From positions 1 through 38,847 of the forward strand of contig CANBJR010000019.1 in the NCBI GenBank assembly GCA_947369085.1: DNA of 38,847 nucleotides, given 5' to 3'. The position numbers and the translations under genes are program-made. The notes under the pieces are model-generated. The model saw only the letters and a list, made by a program, of their open reading frames with translations, had not been told where the DNA came from and ran no database searches. Numbering within the stretch: position 1 is the first letter of the stretch; every line of letters begins with the position of its first letter. Of this stretch, positions 22,871 to 31,105 are shown piece after piece. This DNA comes from an uncultured Clostridia bacterium (GTDB lineage Bacteria > Bacillota > Clostridia > Oscillospirales > Acutalibacteraceae).

Positions 22871-23104
22871 TCAATTGAGATTAGCGGCAGGGTTATTTAT
22901 ACCATTTCTTACTAACATTGTATTAAGTTCAAAAAACTCTTCTGCAGTAATGACATGCAGCCTAAGTGCCATTTGCACTTGACCATAAACTTGATAAGTT
23001 AAATTCAGCGAATGACTTTTCAAAGCGTAATCTGCTGATGCATATAAATCCCTTGTAATACTACTTATTTCCTCTGCTGTGAAGTAGTTATTATTTTCCG
23101 GCAT
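22871..23104 (-). CDS. Small helical hypothetical protein
   Basis: This 77-residue protein is almost wholly helical ('TAEEISSITRDLYASADYALKSHSLNLTYQVYGQVQMALRLHVITAEEFFELN'). No family is recognised. Its start has a GGGGGGAGA ribosome site, and the preceding 140-base gap carries hammerhead ribozyme copy 2. After cleavage there, this cistron would be the first on the 3' RNA fragment. Confidence 0.72.
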   Translation of the reverse strand: MPENNNYFTAEEISSITRDLYASADYALKSHSLNLTYQVYGQVQMALRLHVITAEEFFELNTMLVRNGINNPAANLN

Positions 23105-23185
23105 ATTCTCCCCCCTAAAATGCTCTTGCGCAAAATACTTTTACGTTTGTTCATTGTAAATCTAATTGAAACACTCTTCCTTTCC

Positions 23186-23250
23186 AAGCTGTCATCATCA
23201 GAACAGGTAGCTCATTTCCTGTTGACCGCCTTAAAGGCGGTTTCGACTTA
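23186..23250 (-). ncRNA. Type II hammerhead ribozyme, copy 2 (intercistronic)
   Basis: Minus strand order: GTC, GAA, stem III ACCGCC-TTTAA-GGCGGT, cleavage base C (23224), stem I AACAGG-same 10-base loop-CCTGTT, core CTGATGA (23195-23201), TGAC. Compared with copy 1, one stem I pair changes from G-C to A-T on both arms and the stem III loop differs. The loop GAGCT can still pair with the downstream AGCTT using one wobble. The stop codon of the 97-residue gene (23248-23250) lies in its 5' flank, so cleavage after 23224 separates that cistron from the next one. Confidence 0.85.
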
Positions 23251-23541
23251 AAGTAAATCTGTTTCAATTTCAGCGATTATTCTCGCTGTTTCAGGATTGC
23301 TGTAATCAATTCCGAAGAACTTCTCAACATTCTCAACATCTTCTTTATAGTCCCAGCTTGAGTCACCTTCAATATTACGGAGAAAATCTTTAATAGTCTC
23401 TAAATCAGGCTGTCCCTCAGCGTTGCGCTTCGGGAATGGATTCTCATTAGATTCTATTAAAAATCTAAGAATTTTCTCGTTTTCATCATATGACACAATC
23501 ACGTCATATGCATTTGTTGTTACATACATTAATTTTTTCAT
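23248..23541 (-). CDS. Acidic hypothetical early protein
   Basis: This 97-residue acidic protein reads 'KKLMYVTTNAYDVIVSYDENEKILRFLIESN' (strand-rich), then helices 'DLETIKDFLRNIEGDSSWDYKEDVENVEKFFGID' and 'ETARIIAEIETDLL'. No family is recognised. An AGGAGG ribosome site precedes the ATG. Its stop codon is immediately followed by hammerhead copy 2. Anti-defence and regulatory roles are both compatible with such a small acidic early protein, but there is no evidence for either. Confidence 0.75.
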   Translation of the reverse strand: MKKLMYVTTNAYDVIVSYDENEKILRFLIESNENPFPKRNAEGQPDLETIKDFLRNIEGDSSWDYKEDVENVEKFFGIDYSNPETARIIAEIETDLL

Positions 23542-23557
23542 TCTATATTCCTCCTGA

Positions 23558-23749
23558 TTAAAATGACCTTGAAATAAATTCGTTTACAGCTGCATCACGG
23601 TTTGAGAAATAACTTCCACTGTATGGATCACCGTCACTGTCAAGCCACCATACCACCCATGGCTCAACAGCTTTTGGATTGTGAGCAAGTACAACACGGT
23701 TGTTGATATTTCCTACTACTTTGTATCTGTATAATACTTTGCCTATCAT
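23558..23749 (-). CDS. Small beta-rich hypothetical protein
   Basis: This 63-residue protein reads 'VLYRYKVVGNINNRVVLAHNPKAVEPWVVWWLDSDGDPYSGSYF', likely a small beta barrel, followed by a short helix 'RDAAVNEFISRSF'. No family is recognised, though such 'display of field then value' beta proteins occur in phages. The start overlaps the end of the Xre-like regulator gene by four bases, so they are coupled. Confidence 0.7.
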   Translation of the reverse strand: MIGKVLYRYKVVGNINNRVVLAHNPKAVEPWVVWWLDSDGDPYSGSYFSNRDAAVNEFISRSF

Positions 23750-23973
23750 ACATTTATCCTCCTTTTGATAAAATTGAGTTCTTTATCTACTAAACTTTTC
23801 AGAGATATTTTGAATATTAGTGATAATTCGTATAAAAGTACAATACTCATATCTTTTTGCCTTGCACCATGTTCTATCATGTTGTAATAACTCTCTGAAA
23901 TACCAAGTTTTGAAGATACATCTCTTTGAGTTAGCCCTTTCTTATCTCGTAACTCAACTAAATAATCTCTCAT
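23746..23973 (-). CDS. Xre-family regulator, Cro/Ner-like early repressor
   Basis: This 75-residue protein is one helix-turn-helix domain: 'MRDYLVELRDKKGLTQRDVSSKLGISESYYNMIEHGARQ', followed by a basic tail. As the first gene on the early transcript and divergent from the repressor, it is likely to act like Ner/Cro, limiting early or repressor transcription through the same operators. I choose the ATG at 23973 with GAGGTG six bases upstream; longer starts would run through the operator region. Confidence 0.88.
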   Translation of the reverse strand: MRDYLVELRDKKGLTQRDVSSKLGISESYYNMIEHGARQKDMSIVLLYELSLIFKISLKSLVDKELNFIKRRINV

Positions 23974-23988
23974 TAACATCACCTCAAC

Positions 23989-24091
23989 TTTGCAATTTGT
24001 CAAGTTTACTATTATAATACACCCTATTTTACAAAATGTCAAGTTTTTTCTTGACATTTTGTAAAGAATGATTTACTTTACTATTTGTAAA
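23989..24091. promoter_or_regulatory. Control region with four 15-bp operator dyads
   Basis: Four 15-bp sites share the pattern TTKnCn-3-TGTnAA: TTTGCAATTTGTCAA (23989), TTTACAAAATGTCAA (24028), TTGACATTTTGTAAA (24051) and TTTACTATTTGTAAA (24077). The middle two form a perfect inverted repeat of 16-bp arms with a 6-base centre. One covers the early -35; one lies between the -35 and -10 of the repressor promoter; one is just downstream of the early start. This suits repressor control with autoregulation. Confidence 0.85.
24014..24042 (-). promoter_or_regulatory. Early operon promoter
   Basis: Minus strand TTGACA (24037-24042), 17 bases, TATTAT (24014-24019); the -35 is a perfect match and lies in an operator dyad. 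The expected start is near 24007, leaving a short leader before the Xre-like gene at 23973. Confidence 0.82.
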
Positions 24092-24100
24092 GTTTATAAT
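24072..24100 (+). promoter_or_regulatory. Repressor promoter
   Basis: Plus strand TTTACT (24072-24077), 17 bases, perfect TATAAT (24095-24100). An operator dyad (24077-24091) occupies the spacer, so the repressor probably controls its own synthesis. Confidence 0.8.
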
Positions 24101-24119
24101 ATCAATAGGAGTGATTCTT

Positions 24120-25061
24120 ATGGAAAAATTAAGAGAATTGCGCAAACAAAATAAATTATCAATGAAAGATTTCGGTGCAATATTTGGACTTTCAGAAAGT
24201 ACGATTTCTTTATACGAAACTGGAAAACGTGAGCCTGATATTGCTACCATGATTAATATGGCTAAATACTTTAATATCAGTGTTGATGAGCTATTGGGAG
24301 TTGAAAGAACTTATAATGAAGATGTTATAAAGAATGACTCTCAACAAAGCTCCAAAGCTGATACTTCGCCCGTAATGGTAAATTTTGAAAGAATGTGTTC
24401 TTTGCTTGATGAAAAAACATTAAGTAGAATTTACATTATTTTGCACTCATTAAGGAGCATACAAAAAAACTCTAATATCCATACAGATAATAAAGAGTAT
24501 ATTTTTGAGAGCGTGGCTGATTTTATCAGAAATATAGAGCTTTATGTTGACAATTATCAATCAGCTTCTACAGAAACTAATAATTTTGATTTTTATGAAT
24601 ATAACAAATTATTTATTAATAGCGAAATTGATATCATTAAGAAGATTGTTAATAATACTAATCCGCAGAAAAAAGAATCAAATGAAAGTAAAATTGTTAT
24701 ACCATTCTATGAAACTCCTATATCTGCTGGATTAGGTTCATGGCTTGGCGATGAAACCCCTGCTATATGGGTAACTGTTCCTCGGAACAACAAAACAGTT
24801 TCAGCTGATTTTATGCTTGAGATAAGAGGAGACAGTATGCAACCTAATTTTTTTGACGGTGATCGTGTGCTTGTTAAACAATCTGAAAGCATATGCGAAG
24901 GTGAAATTGGTGTTTTTATTCTTAACAATGAATCATACATAAAAAAAATGGGCAGAAATGAGCTGATTTCGCTCAATCCTGCCTACAATCCTATTAAATT
25001 GACCGAGTATGATGATATCCGCTGTGCCGGAAAGGTACTTGGAATACTTGATTTGCAATAA
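24120..25061 (+). CDS. LexA-like (S24) phage repressor
   Basis: This 313-residue protein has an N-terminal Xre helix-turn-helix ('KLRELRKQNKLSMKDFGAIFGLSESTISLYETG', residues 3-35) and a C-terminal S24 peptidase domain. The latter has a probable self-cleavage site Ala203-Gly204 ('ISAGLG'), nucleophile Ser239 ('RGDSMQP') and Lys275 ('SYIKKMG'). Such repressors keep the prophage silent and are lost by RecA-stimulated self-cleavage on DNA damage. A long acidic linker (about 65-195) separates the domains. The ATG at 24120 follows AGGAG by eight bases; an upstream GTG at 24111 is unlikely. Confidence 0.93.
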   Translation: MEKLRELRKQNKLSMKDFGAIFGLSESTISLYETGKREPDIATMINMAKYFNISVDELLGVERTYNEDVIKNDSQQSSKADTSPVMVNFERMCSLLDEKTLSRIYIILHSLRSIQKNSNIHTDNKEYIFESVADFIRNIELYVDNYQSASTETNNFDFYEYNKLFINSEIDIIKKIVNNTNPQKKESNESKIVIPFYETPISAGLGSWLGDETPAIWVTVPRNNKTVSADFMLEIRGDSMQPNFFDGDRVLVKQSESICEGEIGVFILNNESYIKKMGRNELISLNPAYNPIKLTEYDDIRCAGKVLGILDLQ

Positions 25062-25301
25062 TATTCAATTGCTATGCATATTTATACACAAGTTAATTTT
25101 AAAAGTTTTCCACATCAAAAAGCAAAGAAATGTTGAAAAACATAGATTTTATCGGAACAGCAACAAGGTTGCCTTTTAACTCCCGATTTGTTGCCTTTGA
25201 TTTGCTTTTTATTTAGCTCTCCATACCATCTCTTTAAAATTCAATTAATGCCGATTTAAAGCCATTTTAAACGGTTTTAAAAGGTTGCTTTTTAAAAATA
25301 T

Positions 25302-25347
25302 AAACCGAGCCATCCCACGCAAACCAACGGGAAAAAGGCTCGGTTTT
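25302..25347 (+). terminator. Terminator after repressor gene
   Basis: A 10-bp stem AAACCGAGCC/GGCTCGGTTT separated by 25 bases is followed by T-rich sequence. It can work in both directions and would insulate the repressor gene from the host. Confidence 0.75.
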
Positions 25348-25400
25348 CATTTTCGCACTATATATAAAAAATTTGCCGTCTTTCAGAGTGTATCATTTTC

Positions 25401-25498
25401 TTACACCCGAAAAACGGCTTGTTTACTATATTTTCAATGTTTTAAATCTTTTTAACGGTTTTTTACGGTTTATTTCTTTTTCCCATTATACCCGAAAA
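25401..25498. repeat. Direct repeat pair near the phage end
   Basis: Two 13-base copies, TTACACCCGAAAA (25401) and TTATACCCGAAAA (25486), differ at one base and are spaced 85 bases apart. The outer copy is six bases from the proposed phage end, as expected for terminal transposase-binding sites. Confidence 0.6.
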
Positions 25499-25739
25499 CT
25501 CACAACGTTTTTTATTGTAGCGGCGAACTGTGTTCGGTCGAGTGCCTCGACACACAAATTAAGATGAATAGGTTAGCTATATCGGATAACTAATGCGCCT
25601 GAATTTTAAATTGATATTTCGGTAATGTTTTGGGACGTCTGGGAAGCCGTCCCCTACGGATTTAAAACAAACTTTTCCGTAGTACAGTGTTAATGCTAAA
25701 AGTTGTCAAATCAGGAATGATAATTAAATAAATTTTAAT

Positions 25740-25817
25740 GTAGGGAACAGTCTTGACCGTTCCGATTCCACAAGGGTCATCTGTAGTCCCGCGGAACAGT
25801 CAAGACTGTTCCCTACA
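25740..25817. repeat. Large inverted repeat (MITE-like hairpin)
   Basis: The arms begin TGTAGGGAACAGTCTTGAC and are complementary over 26 bases with one mismatch (GACCG against GACTG), around a centre of about 26 bases. The shared GTAGGG head links it to other palindromes in the host intergenic regions. Confidence 0.75.
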
Positions 25818-26150
25818 ATATATAATTCAGCATTATAGTTTTCAAGTGTGAATTTTTAGATTTTACAAGGTACTACGAATATAATCCAAACGTTACCGTT
25901 GCAATCGTAGGGACACAGCGTGCTGTGTCCGTAGTAGCTATCAAACGTAACCGATTATATCATCATTATAGTGACAAACAAACTTTTCCGTAGGGGGCGG
26001 GTTCCTACACGTCCCGATGAATAAATTGTGAAACAATTTATTCATTTTGGCGAACACTGTTCGCCGCTACAGTATTTAAACATTGTTAATTGTTATTTGT
26101 AATTTGTTAATTGTAACTGTCCGCCCCTTAGGACGTATAAAAAGAAATTT

Positions 26151-26172
26151 GGGCGGATTATAAAATCCGCCC
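26151..26172 (-). terminator. Terminator of the two-component operon
   Basis: Perfect 9-bp stem GGGCGGATT/AATCCGCCC with a four-base loop. On the minus strand it is followed by AAATTTCTTTTTA. It lies 100 bases after the sensor kinase stop. Confidence 0.6.
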
Positions 26173-26271
26173 GTCAGTAATGAAAACATACAAAATATAG
26201 TGGTAAAATGTTTGTATATTTTTATTATAACACAACTTGTATGGTTGTCAAGATATTTATTTCCTATTATG

Positions 26272-27504
26272 TTAATTTTTGTCAAGAATTTTTATATCGA
26301 ACAGGGTAATTGTAAACCTTGTTCCCTTACCAAGCTTTGAATCAACATAAATATTGCCGCCGCTTTTCTCAATTATGGTCTTGGCAAGCGCAAGCCCGAT
26401 TCCAACGCTGTTTTCGTCGGAATTTCTGCCTTTGTAAAAACGCTCAAAAATGTGCGGCAAATCCTCCCTGTCAATTCCGCATCCGTTATCCGTTACGGTG
26501 ATTTTGGTGCAAAGCGAGGTTTTTTCAGCATTCACCTTTACAAATCCGCCCTCTCTTGTATGCTCGATACAATTTTTGACTATGTTCGTAAGCGCTTCGC
26601 ACAGCCACTTGAAGTCGCAGTCAAATGCTAAGTTATCATCACACTCGGCGCTTGTTTCAACGCCTTTGATTTCCGCAAGCACTGCGGTATTTTTTACGCA
26701 CTCATTTAAAATATTCTTCACGTTTTCCGTTTTGCTTTTCAGCACAATGGAGTTTGCGTCAAACTTTGACAGCGTAAGAATTGACTGAACAAGAAAGCTG
26801 ATTCCGTTGCTGCTTCGGCGAATATCGTTTAAAAAATCTCTCCGAATACTGTCGGGCATATTTTCATCCTCGATAATATCGTCAAGCATTACCATAATTG
26901 ACGTCAGCGGAGTTTTTAGCTGATGAGAAATATCCGAAAGCGATTGCTTAAGATTTTCTTTGTCCTTTTGCGAATTGTCCGCCTGTTCCCTGAGCATTAC
27001 GGTAGTTTTGTAAATTTCGCTTTGCAATTGCGACATTTCGTTTTCGCTGTTTGCTTTTAGCTCAAGGTCGTATTCTTTGCGGTTGATTTTTCGCAGATAA
27101 CCTGCAAGACGGTCGGATTCTGCTTTCTGACTTTTGCAGTATTTCAAAAAAACAGCCGTAAGCGCAAGACAGGAAAATATGCTTAAAACGGCGTTTGCAA
27201 TTATTATTAAATTACCCGTACCGTTATTTTTGTAAACCGCCCATTCACGGTCAAGGATAATTCCGTATTTTTCCATACTGTTTTCAACTTGAAAGCTTTC
27301 GGACTTATCGTTTAAGATTTCGGCAAGCTCACGCTGTGAAATCTCGGGATATTTTTCTTTTATGTTTTCAATTATCTGTACTACTGCGCTGTTGGTGTTT
27401 TTTCGCACACTTTCAAGCTCAAAAGCTGAAAAGACAGCAAAAGCGGCTGAAAAAACGGCTGTCAGCACAAGAAATATTACTAAAAATTTATGCGAACGTT
27501 TCAT
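26272..27504 (-). CDS. Sensor histidine kinase
   Basis: This 410-residue kinase has two membrane helices (residues 8-28 and 99-120) with an extracellular loop of about 70 residues. A linker with HAMP-like coiled coil (about 121-175) follows, then an H-box with His194 ('SDISHQLKTPL') and the ATPase domain with N box 'NIVKNCIEH', G1 'DNGCGI' and G2 'GIGLALAK'. It phosphorylates the regulator encoded immediately upstream. The stop of the regulator and this start overlap (TAATG). Neighbouring ABC genes suggest it senses a cell-envelope or peptide stress. Confidence 0.93.
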   Translation of the reverse strand: MKRSHKFLVIFLVLTAVFSAAFAVFSAFELESVRKNTNSAVVQIIENIKEKYPEISQRELAEILNDKSESFQVENSMEKYGIILDREWAVYKNNGTGNLIIIANAVLSIFSCLALTAVFLKYCKSQKAESDRLAGYLRKINRKEYDLELKANSENEMSQLQSEIYKTTVMLREQADNSQKDKENLKQSLSDISHQLKTPLTSIMVMLDDIIEDENMPDSIRRDFLNDIRRSSNGISFLVQSILTLSKFDANSIVLKSKTENVKNILNECVKNTAVLAEIKGVETSAECDDNLAFDCDFKWLCEALTNIVKNCIEHTREGGFVKVNAEKTSLCTKITVTDNGCGIDREDLPHIFERFYKGRNSDENSVGIGLALAKTIIEKSGGNIYVDSKLGKGTRFTITLFDIKILDKN

Positions 27505-28154
27505 TATTCCTCCAGCCTGTAGCCAACGCCCTTAACGGTTTTAATTCTGTCCGTGCCGAGCTTTTGCCGTATGCGCTTAATGTAAACGGTCAGGGTGTTG
27601 TCGTTTACATAATTTCCTGCAATGTCCCAGATTTTTTCAAGGATAATTTCACGAGTAACCGTTTTGCCGCAGTTGCGCGCAAGGATTGAAAAAATTTTGT
27701 ATTCAAGCGCAGTCAGCTCAACCCTTGCGCCGTCTTTATAAACCTCACGTGCTTCAAGGTCAACGCTTATGTCACCTGTTGTGACAAGGCTTGATTTTGC
27801 ACTGCTTCTTGAAGTCAGCCTACGGATTCGGGCGAGCAGTTCACGCATAGAAAACGGCTTTGTGATGTAATCGTCTGCGCCAAGGTCAAAGGCTTTTACA
27901 ATGCTGTCCTCGTCGTCGATTGCAGTAAGAAAAATTATAGGCGAAGAACTCAGCCGGTGGATTTCTTCAAACAGCTCAAAGCCGTTGCCGTCAGGCAGTC
28001 CGACGTCAATTATAATCAGCTCAAAGTCAAACGGTGCGGTGCAAAGCGCTGAAGAAAAGCTTTCGCACAGCGTTACGGAATAGCCGTTTTGCTCCAGCGC
28101 ATATATAACTCCCTTTGAAATTATTCGGTTGTCCTCAATCAGAAGAATGTTCAT
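27504..28154 (-). CDS. OmpR-family response regulator
   Basis: This 216-residue regulator has a receiver domain with Asp50 ('ELIIIDVGLPDG'), Thr ('IIFLTAID') and Lys ('DYITKPFS'). It also has an OmpR-type winged helix ('GARVELTALEYKIFSILARN', 'NYVNDNTLTVYIKRIRQKLG', 'IKTVKGVGYRLEE'). The ATG at 28154 starts 'MNILLIEDNRI' and is preferred to an in-frame start 38 codons upstream that lies in a repeat-bearing intergenic region. It is coupled to the kinase and probably controls the ABC transporter genes. Confidence 0.93.
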   Translation of the reverse strand: MNILLIEDNRIISKGVIYALEQNGYSVTLCESFSSALCTAPFDFELIIIDVGLPDGNGFELFEEIHRLSSSPIIFLTAIDDEDSIVKAFDLGADDYITKPFSMRELLARIRRLTSRSSAKSSLVTTGDISVDLEAREVYKDGARVELTALEYKIFSILARNCGKTVTREIILEKIWDIAGNYVNDNTLTVYIKRIRQKLGTDRIKTVKGVGYRLEE

Positions 28155-28394
28155 AGTTTTGTTCCTGAATTTGCTTTCATAATTGCACACATAGATTGCA
28201 TTGCAATTTATGTAAATCGGGACGTCTGGGAAGCCGTCCCCTACGGAAATGTTTGTTTGTAACAACAAAGATGATATAATCGGTTATGTTTGATAATCAC
28301 TGCAGACACGGCTGATGTGTCCCTACGACTGTAAATCAAACGTTTTTTATATTATCCGACAAAACACCTTATATGTCAACCAATACAGCACTGA
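28155..28394. other. Gap with host hairpin repeats
   Basis: This 240-base gap between the permease stop and the regulator start holds an exact copy of the 29-base element of 25632-25660 (at 28219-28247) and a second palindrome (CACGGCTGATGTGTCCC type) near 28307-28326. No promoter is clear. Confidence 0.65.
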
Positions 28395-31103
28395 TTAAAT
28401 ATTATCATTTCGGATTGTTTCAATTATATTCTGCTTCTGCACCTTTGAAATTGAGAATTTCATTATCATCCACACAACCGCAAACACAAACACAATACTG
28501 ATTATAATAGCCGAGTAAGGCACAACAAAGTCAGTTGCAAGGTTCATTGAAAATGCCTTAAAGATTCCCAGCCCCGCAAGCAGTCCGAGAGGTATTCCTA
28601 TTAAGAGCGACTTAACACCGTAGAACAGGCTTTCAAGGCGAATCATTCGGTTAAACTCACGCTTTGTCATTCCGATAGACTTAAGCATTGCAAATTCCTT
28701 GCTCCTCAGCCGCATATTGGTTGTAATGGTATTGAAGATATTTGTCACGCCGATAAGCGAAATAACAATTATAAAGCCGTAGGCAAAAATGCAGATTACA
28801 AGCGTCATTGCGTTGTACACATTTGCTGCTTTCTCTATATTATGCACCGCAAAGGTCTGACCTCCGTCAAGCTTGTCAATAGTTTCTTCAAGCTCGTCTG
28901 CGTTTTCAGCGTTTACGTGAATTTCCGAGTAAATGTAATCTATACCGTAATTTTTGCTTTTCAGAAAATCAGAACTTACAATCAAAGCCACATTGCCCTC
29001 GGACGTGGAAAGATATTTCAGCGCTTCGGGAGTGGAATTATACACCTTTGCAATTTCAACATCATATTTATTGTAATATTCTTCAAGCGACGGGTCAATT
29101 GACGGTCTGATTGTCAGAGATTTCACCTTATCTGCTTCAAACAACTCGCACTTCTGCGGTTTTTTATTCTCTTCGTCAAAATATACAAAGCTGTTTAACA
29201 GAATAGCCTTATCCTTAACCTTGTCATAATCAAGTCCCAGCTCTTTTAACTTTTGCCTGTAGGTTGCGTCATCAAAGGCAAAAAGTTCAATATAATAATT
29301 ATCGTCACTTTCTTCAGAAGTAACATTGTAATACTTTGCGTCATCAGAAAAAGCAGCGTCCGTCTTATCAGAAGCTGTAATATAAGAGCTTGCAATTAAA
29401 TTAAGACTACCGTTTGTTACTCCGTCAAGCTGTGAAATTTTTTGAAAATCGGCTGTCATTTCGTCAATATTATTGTAAGCATCATATCTGTATACACTTA
29501 AATTATAGTCTATCTCGTGGTAGTATTTTGCGCTGTACTCCGTTCCGTATTGAATAAAGCTTGAAACAGCTATGAAAACGGCAACGCTGACAACGATTGA
29601 AATTACCGTTGTGCGGTACTTTTTCTTGCTCCTTTTCAGGTTTTTGTAAGCAATTTCACCGCCCGTTCCATACATCTTGTTGATAAATTTCGGGCATTTA
29701 TATGCTTTCTGCTTTTTCTTGATTTTGATGTCGTTGTTGCCTCTTACAGCGTCAATCGGCGCAACCCTTGAGGCTCTGAACGCACTGCCAAGAGTTGAGA
29801 AAATAATAGTTAAAAGCGACATCACAACTGCAAGAACAATTGCAAATATCGGAATACTGTACACAAACGAAGTGCCGTTAAGTGCGTCCTCAAGCAATAT
29901 ATTTAAAACCTGAATGAGGATTGCAACTACGCCCACACCGAGCAAAATACCAAGCGGTATGCCAATCAGCGCAAGTACAAATCCCTCAAACAACACGTTG
30001 TGACGTATCTGACGTGATGTTGCTCCGACTGACGACAACATTCCGTAAAGCCTTGTTTTTTCAGTAATTGAAATTGCAAAGCTGTTGCGGATTACAAAAA
30101 CACTTGCAACAATTACTATTAAAATGATAATAGCAGCAAGCGTGAAAAGCATTTGCAAAGTGTTGTCATTTAACGCATAGCCCTTGTATGAAAGCAGTGT
30201 AGTCTGAACATCAAAGTAATCGTATTTTGTTTCGCCGGGTTCAAGACTGTAGGCATTTGCCAGATAATCTCTTAAATGCTCCTCGGAAACTCCGGTAATC
30301 TGCGAGGTTGTCTTAATATAATTTTTTTCACCCTCATCGGTGTATTTTACAAACAACCAGCCTTCCTTTGAAATATCATCCGACTCAGAAACAGTAAAAA
30401 ACGGAAAATATGCATTGCCGTCCGAAGGCTCAAAATAACTTGTATAGTATTCGTCAAGTATACCGACAATTTTGTAGGTTTTGTTTTCTTCAACCTGAAA
30501 ATGCTCGTCAACTTCTTCTACTATATATGAGCTTTCTCCGAACTCATCTTCGCCGTCGGGAATAAGCATCTGACCGTAAGGGTTTGTATTTGGAATCACC
30601 CTGCCGTCGGAGGTTTTGCGCACTCCCTTTTCAAGCGTAATTGTATCACCAACCTTGTACTCTTTTGCAGAGTTGTTTATAAAACCCGGTGCAAGCACAA
30701 TTTCAGAGCTGTTTTCGGGGTATCTGCCGTCTTTAAGCGGGAGATTAAAACAGTCGGTAAACGCTTTCGGAGTAAGGGTCTGAAGATAAGCGTAAGGTCT
30801 TTTGTCGTTTTTATAATTTGGTATTCTGACAAAATCGCCGTAATCATTGATATACACATCTTCAACATTTCTGTTGGCTTTGATTTCCTTAACGTCTTCA
30901 CCAGTTACATTGCCCGAAATGAATAAATCAAAATCGCCCTTAAAGTTAATCTGAGCATTAATCATAGTCTGCTGGCCGCTTGCGGCAATTCCCGCAACAA
31001 CGGTAATCAGCGCAGTCGAAAGCAGTATGCCGATAATTGTAACAATTGTTCGGCTTTTATTGAGTTTAAGGTTTTTAACCGTGAGTTTATTAAGTGTGTT
31101 CAC
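28395..31103 (-). CDS. FtsX-type ABC transporter permease
   Basis: This 902-residue protein is a large FtsX/MacB-type permease. An N-terminal membrane helix ('TIVTIIGILLSTALITVVAGIA') is followed by a big extracellular domain (about 45-300). A membrane block follows (about 310-460: 'LAAIIILIVIVASVFVI' and two more), then a second extracellular domain (about 500-770) and a C-terminal membrane block. The 'LYGMLSSVGATSRQI' and 'EFAMLKSIGMTKREF' loops are the coupling regions that contact the ATPase. The start is GTG, two bases after the ATPase gene. Likely role: peptide or lipid export, or mechanical signalling linked to the adjacent kinase. Confidence 0.92.
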   Translation of the reverse strand: MNTLNKLTVKNLKLNKSRTIVTIIGILLSTALITVVAGIAASGQQTMINAQINFKGDFDLFISGNVTGEDVKEIKANRNVEDVYINDYGDFVRIPNYKNDKRPYAYLQTLTPKAFTDCFNLPLKDGRYPENSSEIVLAPGFINNSAKEYKVGDTITLEKGVRKTSDGRVIPNTNPYGQMLIPDGEDEFGESSYIVEEVDEHFQVEENKTYKIVGILDEYYTSYFEPSDGNAYFPFFTVSESDDISKEGWLFVKYTDEGEKNYIKTTSQITGVSEEHLRDYLANAYSLEPGETKYDYFDVQTTLLSYKGYALNDNTLQMLFTLAAIIILIVIVASVFVIRNSFAISITEKTRLYGMLSSVGATSRQIRHNVLFEGFVLALIGIPLGILLGVGVVAILIQVLNILLEDALNGTSFVYSIPIFAIVLAVVMSLLTIIFSTLGSAFRASRVAPIDAVRGNNDIKIKKKQKAYKCPKFINKMYGTGGEIAYKNLKRSKKKYRTTVISIVVSVAVFIAVSSFIQYGTEYSAKYYHEIDYNLSVYRYDAYNNIDEMTADFQKISQLDGVTNGSLNLIASSYITASDKTDAAFSDDAKYYNVTSEESDDNYYIELFAFDDATYRQKLKELGLDYDKVKDKAILLNSFVYFDEENKKPQKCELFEADKVKSLTIRPSIDPSLEEYYNKYDVEIAKVYNSTPEALKYLSTSEGNVALIVSSDFLKSKNYGIDYIYSEIHVNAENADELEETIDKLDGGQTFAVHNIEKAANVYNAMTLVICIFAYGFIIVISLIGVTNIFNTITTNMRLRSKEFAMLKSIGMTKREFNRMIRLESLFYGVKSLLIGIPLGLLAGLGIFKAFSMNLATDFVVPYSAIIISIVFVFAVVWMIMKFSISKVQKQNIIETIRNDNI

Positions 31104-31105
31104 CT

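Larger units (their letters stand above)
25062..25504. other. Prophage left end, noncoding, with candidate transposase sites
   Basis: No gene is seen. The stretch holds the repressor terminator (25302-25347) and two near-identical motifs TTACACCCGAAAA (25401-25413) and TTATACCCGAAAA (25486-25498), possible MuA-binding repeats. The phage end is proposed at CTCACA ending at 25504, which reads TGTGAG from outside, matching the TG/CA ends of Mu-like elements. Host-type palindromic repeats start soon after (25516 on). Confidence 0.55.
25505..26271. other. Host intergenic region rich in palindromic repeats
   Basis: No gene is supported in this 767-base stretch. It holds a 29-base element at 25632-25660 identical to 28219-28247. 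It also holds a large inverted repeat at 25740-25816 (26-bp arms, one mismatch), a palindrome at 25907-25928, a 27-base element at 25989-26015 nearly identical to 33085-33111, and a hairpin terminator at 26151-26172. These resemble mobile intergenic hairpin modules. Confidence 0.75.

Noticed and set aside
26076..26285. A 69-codon minus-strand frame after the kinase
   Set aside because: It is composed of the terminator hairpin and AT-rich repeats, with no ribosome site.
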